Assembly: GCA_029379385.1 (NCBI GenBank)
Contig: CM055608.1
Coordinates: forward strand, 31,045,048-31,109,047
DNA length: 64,000 bases
Source of the DNA: Quillaja saponaria
Lineage: Eukaryota; Streptophyta; Magnoliopsida; Fabales; Quillajaceae
Reading direction: 5' to 3'
The position numbers were made by a program, and so were the translations under genes. Every line of letters starts with the position of its first letter. Within the stretch, counting starts at the first letter, position 1. Of the stretch, positions 62,353 through 64,000 are shown in pieces. The notes below the pieces were generated by a model. That model worked only from the letters and a program-made list of their open reading frames with translations. It did not search any database and had not been told where the DNA came from.

Positions 62353-64000
62353 CTATAAATCCGAAGCCTTTAGTTTCCTGGGCCTTTTAGACTGAGCCGG
62401 TGAGGATGGAGCTTCTGCTAATCTTCCAGGTGCCTTTAAAACACAATTGTCAAAAACAAGCATGTTGTGTTAAACAAATTGTCTAAAGAAAAGCATTAGT
62501 ACAGAACTGTTGTAAAAAGGAAATGGACAAAAAACCTATGTACCTTGCGTTTCTGGTCCCTTTTTCCAACCCTTTCCCCTGAAATCAGTTATATATACAA
62601 GCATTCAATAATACTATAGACACCTCATCACTTAAGAAGGTTGTTCTTCACAATGCTAGCACAAAGACAAAAATTAACACATTACCTCCAAAACCAGTGG
62701 AATCTGGAATAAATGTCCGATCCTGATCTCCAACACGGTGTGAGCGCTGCAAGAAGTTTCAGAGTCAGTGGTTTATAAACCAGACAAGTACCAGAAACGG
62801 GAAGAAAGCACCAGAAAAGGGAAGAAGTACCAAAAAAGAAAAGAAACGAAAAGAAGTTTCCTAACCTTTGGTGTCCCTGGTGTCTCACTGTAGGAACCTT
62901 CACGAACAGATGAACCTTCTGCCTCCTTATATTGCAGCTGTAACAGAGGTTACAATGTCAAAAATATCAACAAGCTATGCACACAAGGAAATTCATTTTC
63001 CTCCTATTTGACATCTACAGAGGAGGTTTTCAAATTAGGGACCTCATCCTCACTGGTGGGTGCCACTAGACCAAAGGGTCACTAGCACTTCTTAAAGTAC
63101 TTAATGTGTAAATGAAAATTGCATCATGAATCTTACACAGTACCAGCAAGAAAAAGAAAATTGCCTATATTCCAAGAATGTATATATTAGTTTGCAATAT
63201 AAACCCTTTTTTTTAAGCATTATGCATTCTGTGTTTTTTTGTTTTGAGAGAGAGAAGATAAAGGTGGTGATGATTGCTGTTTGTTCCAAAGGTTGATACA
63301 TAATAGTCTGAATAAGGAGTTCAGAGATTGTCTCCAGAAGAAGAAAGGGGGAAATGAAAGGTATCTTGCATTTGCAATACCTGTTTCTGAAGGTTCAGCA
63401 GAGTCAGTATTTCTTTTCTTAATTCAAGATGCTCGGCACAAACGGCTTTGGTTGGAACTCTTGGTTTCAAATTAACCTGCACATAGAAGCCATAATTATA
63501 TCACCTTTTCAAAGGTAAATTATCAAGAAGAAATCAACAACAATTTTGAATTTATCACTCATAAACTGAAAAGCTCATCCAATGAATGGATATTGAGCAT
63601 ATAAGCCTTCTAATCGAGAAACATTCCCTGAAATCTAAAAAAATTACAATATCTCAAGGTTTAATGATTTTCACATGAGGAATCCAGAATAGACGTACTC
63701 TTCCACTTCCATAAGTAATTCTTTCCTTTTCTTCTTTTTATTTTTTTATTTATTATTTTTCCCTGCCTGTATCAGGATACAGGAGAACTTAAAAATAACT
63801 TTGAAAATTGTATAGTTCAAAGCATAAAGATAATGGCTCAGAATATATAATTTTTTATTTGTCATAGCGATCGCCAACCAATAAATGATTGGATAATGGG
63901 AGAAGTAATATCTTGTGTTTTAAGAGTACAGGGAGAATAAACAAACCCCAAGTTCTTGTAAAGTTTGCTCCACTCGCTTTATAGTCCGAAGTCCAGCAGA
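62353..64000 (-). CDS. SWC4: SWC4/DMAP1-like chromatin protein, 3' part (gene runs off the window)
   Basis: C-terminal part of the DMAP1 homologue shared by the plant SWR1 and NuA4 complexes, which deposit H2A.Z and acetylate histones. Exons on the minus strand: 64000-63947 (partial), 63476-63381, 62937-62866, 62746-62686, 62578-62544 and 62433-62353. The joined reading is [18 protein letters not shown], then [71 protein letters not shown] and [20 protein letters not shown] to the stop at 62353. The first part is the DMAP1-type helical region (RTIKRVEQ...[15 protein letters not shown]), the end is a basic, nuclear-type tail close to that of Arabidopsis SWC4 (At2g47210). All junctions are GT-AG and in frame. 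The SANT/Myb-like domain lies outside the window. A SINE fragment sits in the intron between 62938 and 63380. Confidence 0.9.
62995..63088 (-). mobile_element. tRNA-derived SINE fragment in a SWC4 intron
   Basis: On the minus strand, tttggtctagtggcaccca (A-box-like) is followed about 30 bases later by aggtccctaatttgaaaacc, close to the ggtcccaggttcgaaacc-type B box of plant SINEs. The 3' tail is not clear. Confidence 0.55.

Overview
The window is nuclear DNA from a eudicot plant. Its genes are split by short GT-AG introns, intergenic DNA is very AT-rich, and every recognisable protein belongs to a land-plant family. I recognise 15 protein-coding loci (one running off the right edge), one decayed gene, one rearranged duplicate of parts of two neighbouring genes, and several small repeats and transposon remnants. 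No rRNA, tRNA, organelle insertion, virus-like segment or CRISPR array was seen.

Layout. 1-15 kb: a pectinesterase with a one-base frameshift (-), an intronless E2-like protein that lacks the catalytic cysteine (+), an UPBEAT1-like bHLH (+) and a WRKY23-like group IIc WRKY (+). 16-26 kb: a broken FCA-like RNA-binding gene (-) and a CCHC zinc-knuckle gene (+) with a hAT-type MITE in its first coding intron. 27-33 kb: an intronless WRN-exonuclease-like gene (+), a 419-bp tandem duplication and a GPAT acyltransferase (+). 34-49 kb: a complete seven-exon DEAH-box helicase of the Prp43/DEAH2-3 type (+), a rearranged partial copy of PPR and LACS sequence, an intact PPR gene (-) and a complete 19-exon LACS1-like gene (-). 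49-55 kb: mostly repeat-derived AT-rich DNA with a CACTA-type end and a C-rich minisatellite. 55-64 kb: an NFU iron-sulfur scaffold gene with a frameshift (+), an INSIG-like membrane protein (-), a patatin-like lipase (+) and the 3' part of SWC4/DMAP1 (-).

The gene content looks like a block of ancestral eudicot gene order. From memory of Arabidopsis, SWC4, LACS1, the DEAH helicase, WRKY23 and UPB1 lie together near the end of chromosome 2 (At2g47210-At2g47270), with a pectinesterase and an FCA-like gene close by. GPAT3, NFU1 and an insulin-induced-like protein lie together on chromosome 4 (around At4g01935-At4g01950). Both sets are interleaved here, which suggests the ancestral region carried both and that Arabidopsis later lost genes or split it.

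The genes do not form one pathway. Three act in lipid metabolism (GPAT, LACS1, patatin-like lipase), two are root and auxin/ROS-related transcription factors (UPB1, WRKY23), and the rest are housekeeping functions in splicing, chromatin, Fe-S assembly and organelle RNA processing. The most unusual points are the cysteine-less E2, the two single-base frameshifts in otherwise well-kept genes, the FCA-like relic, and the PPR/LACS duplication with an internal deletion. I did not find a clearly new biological system.
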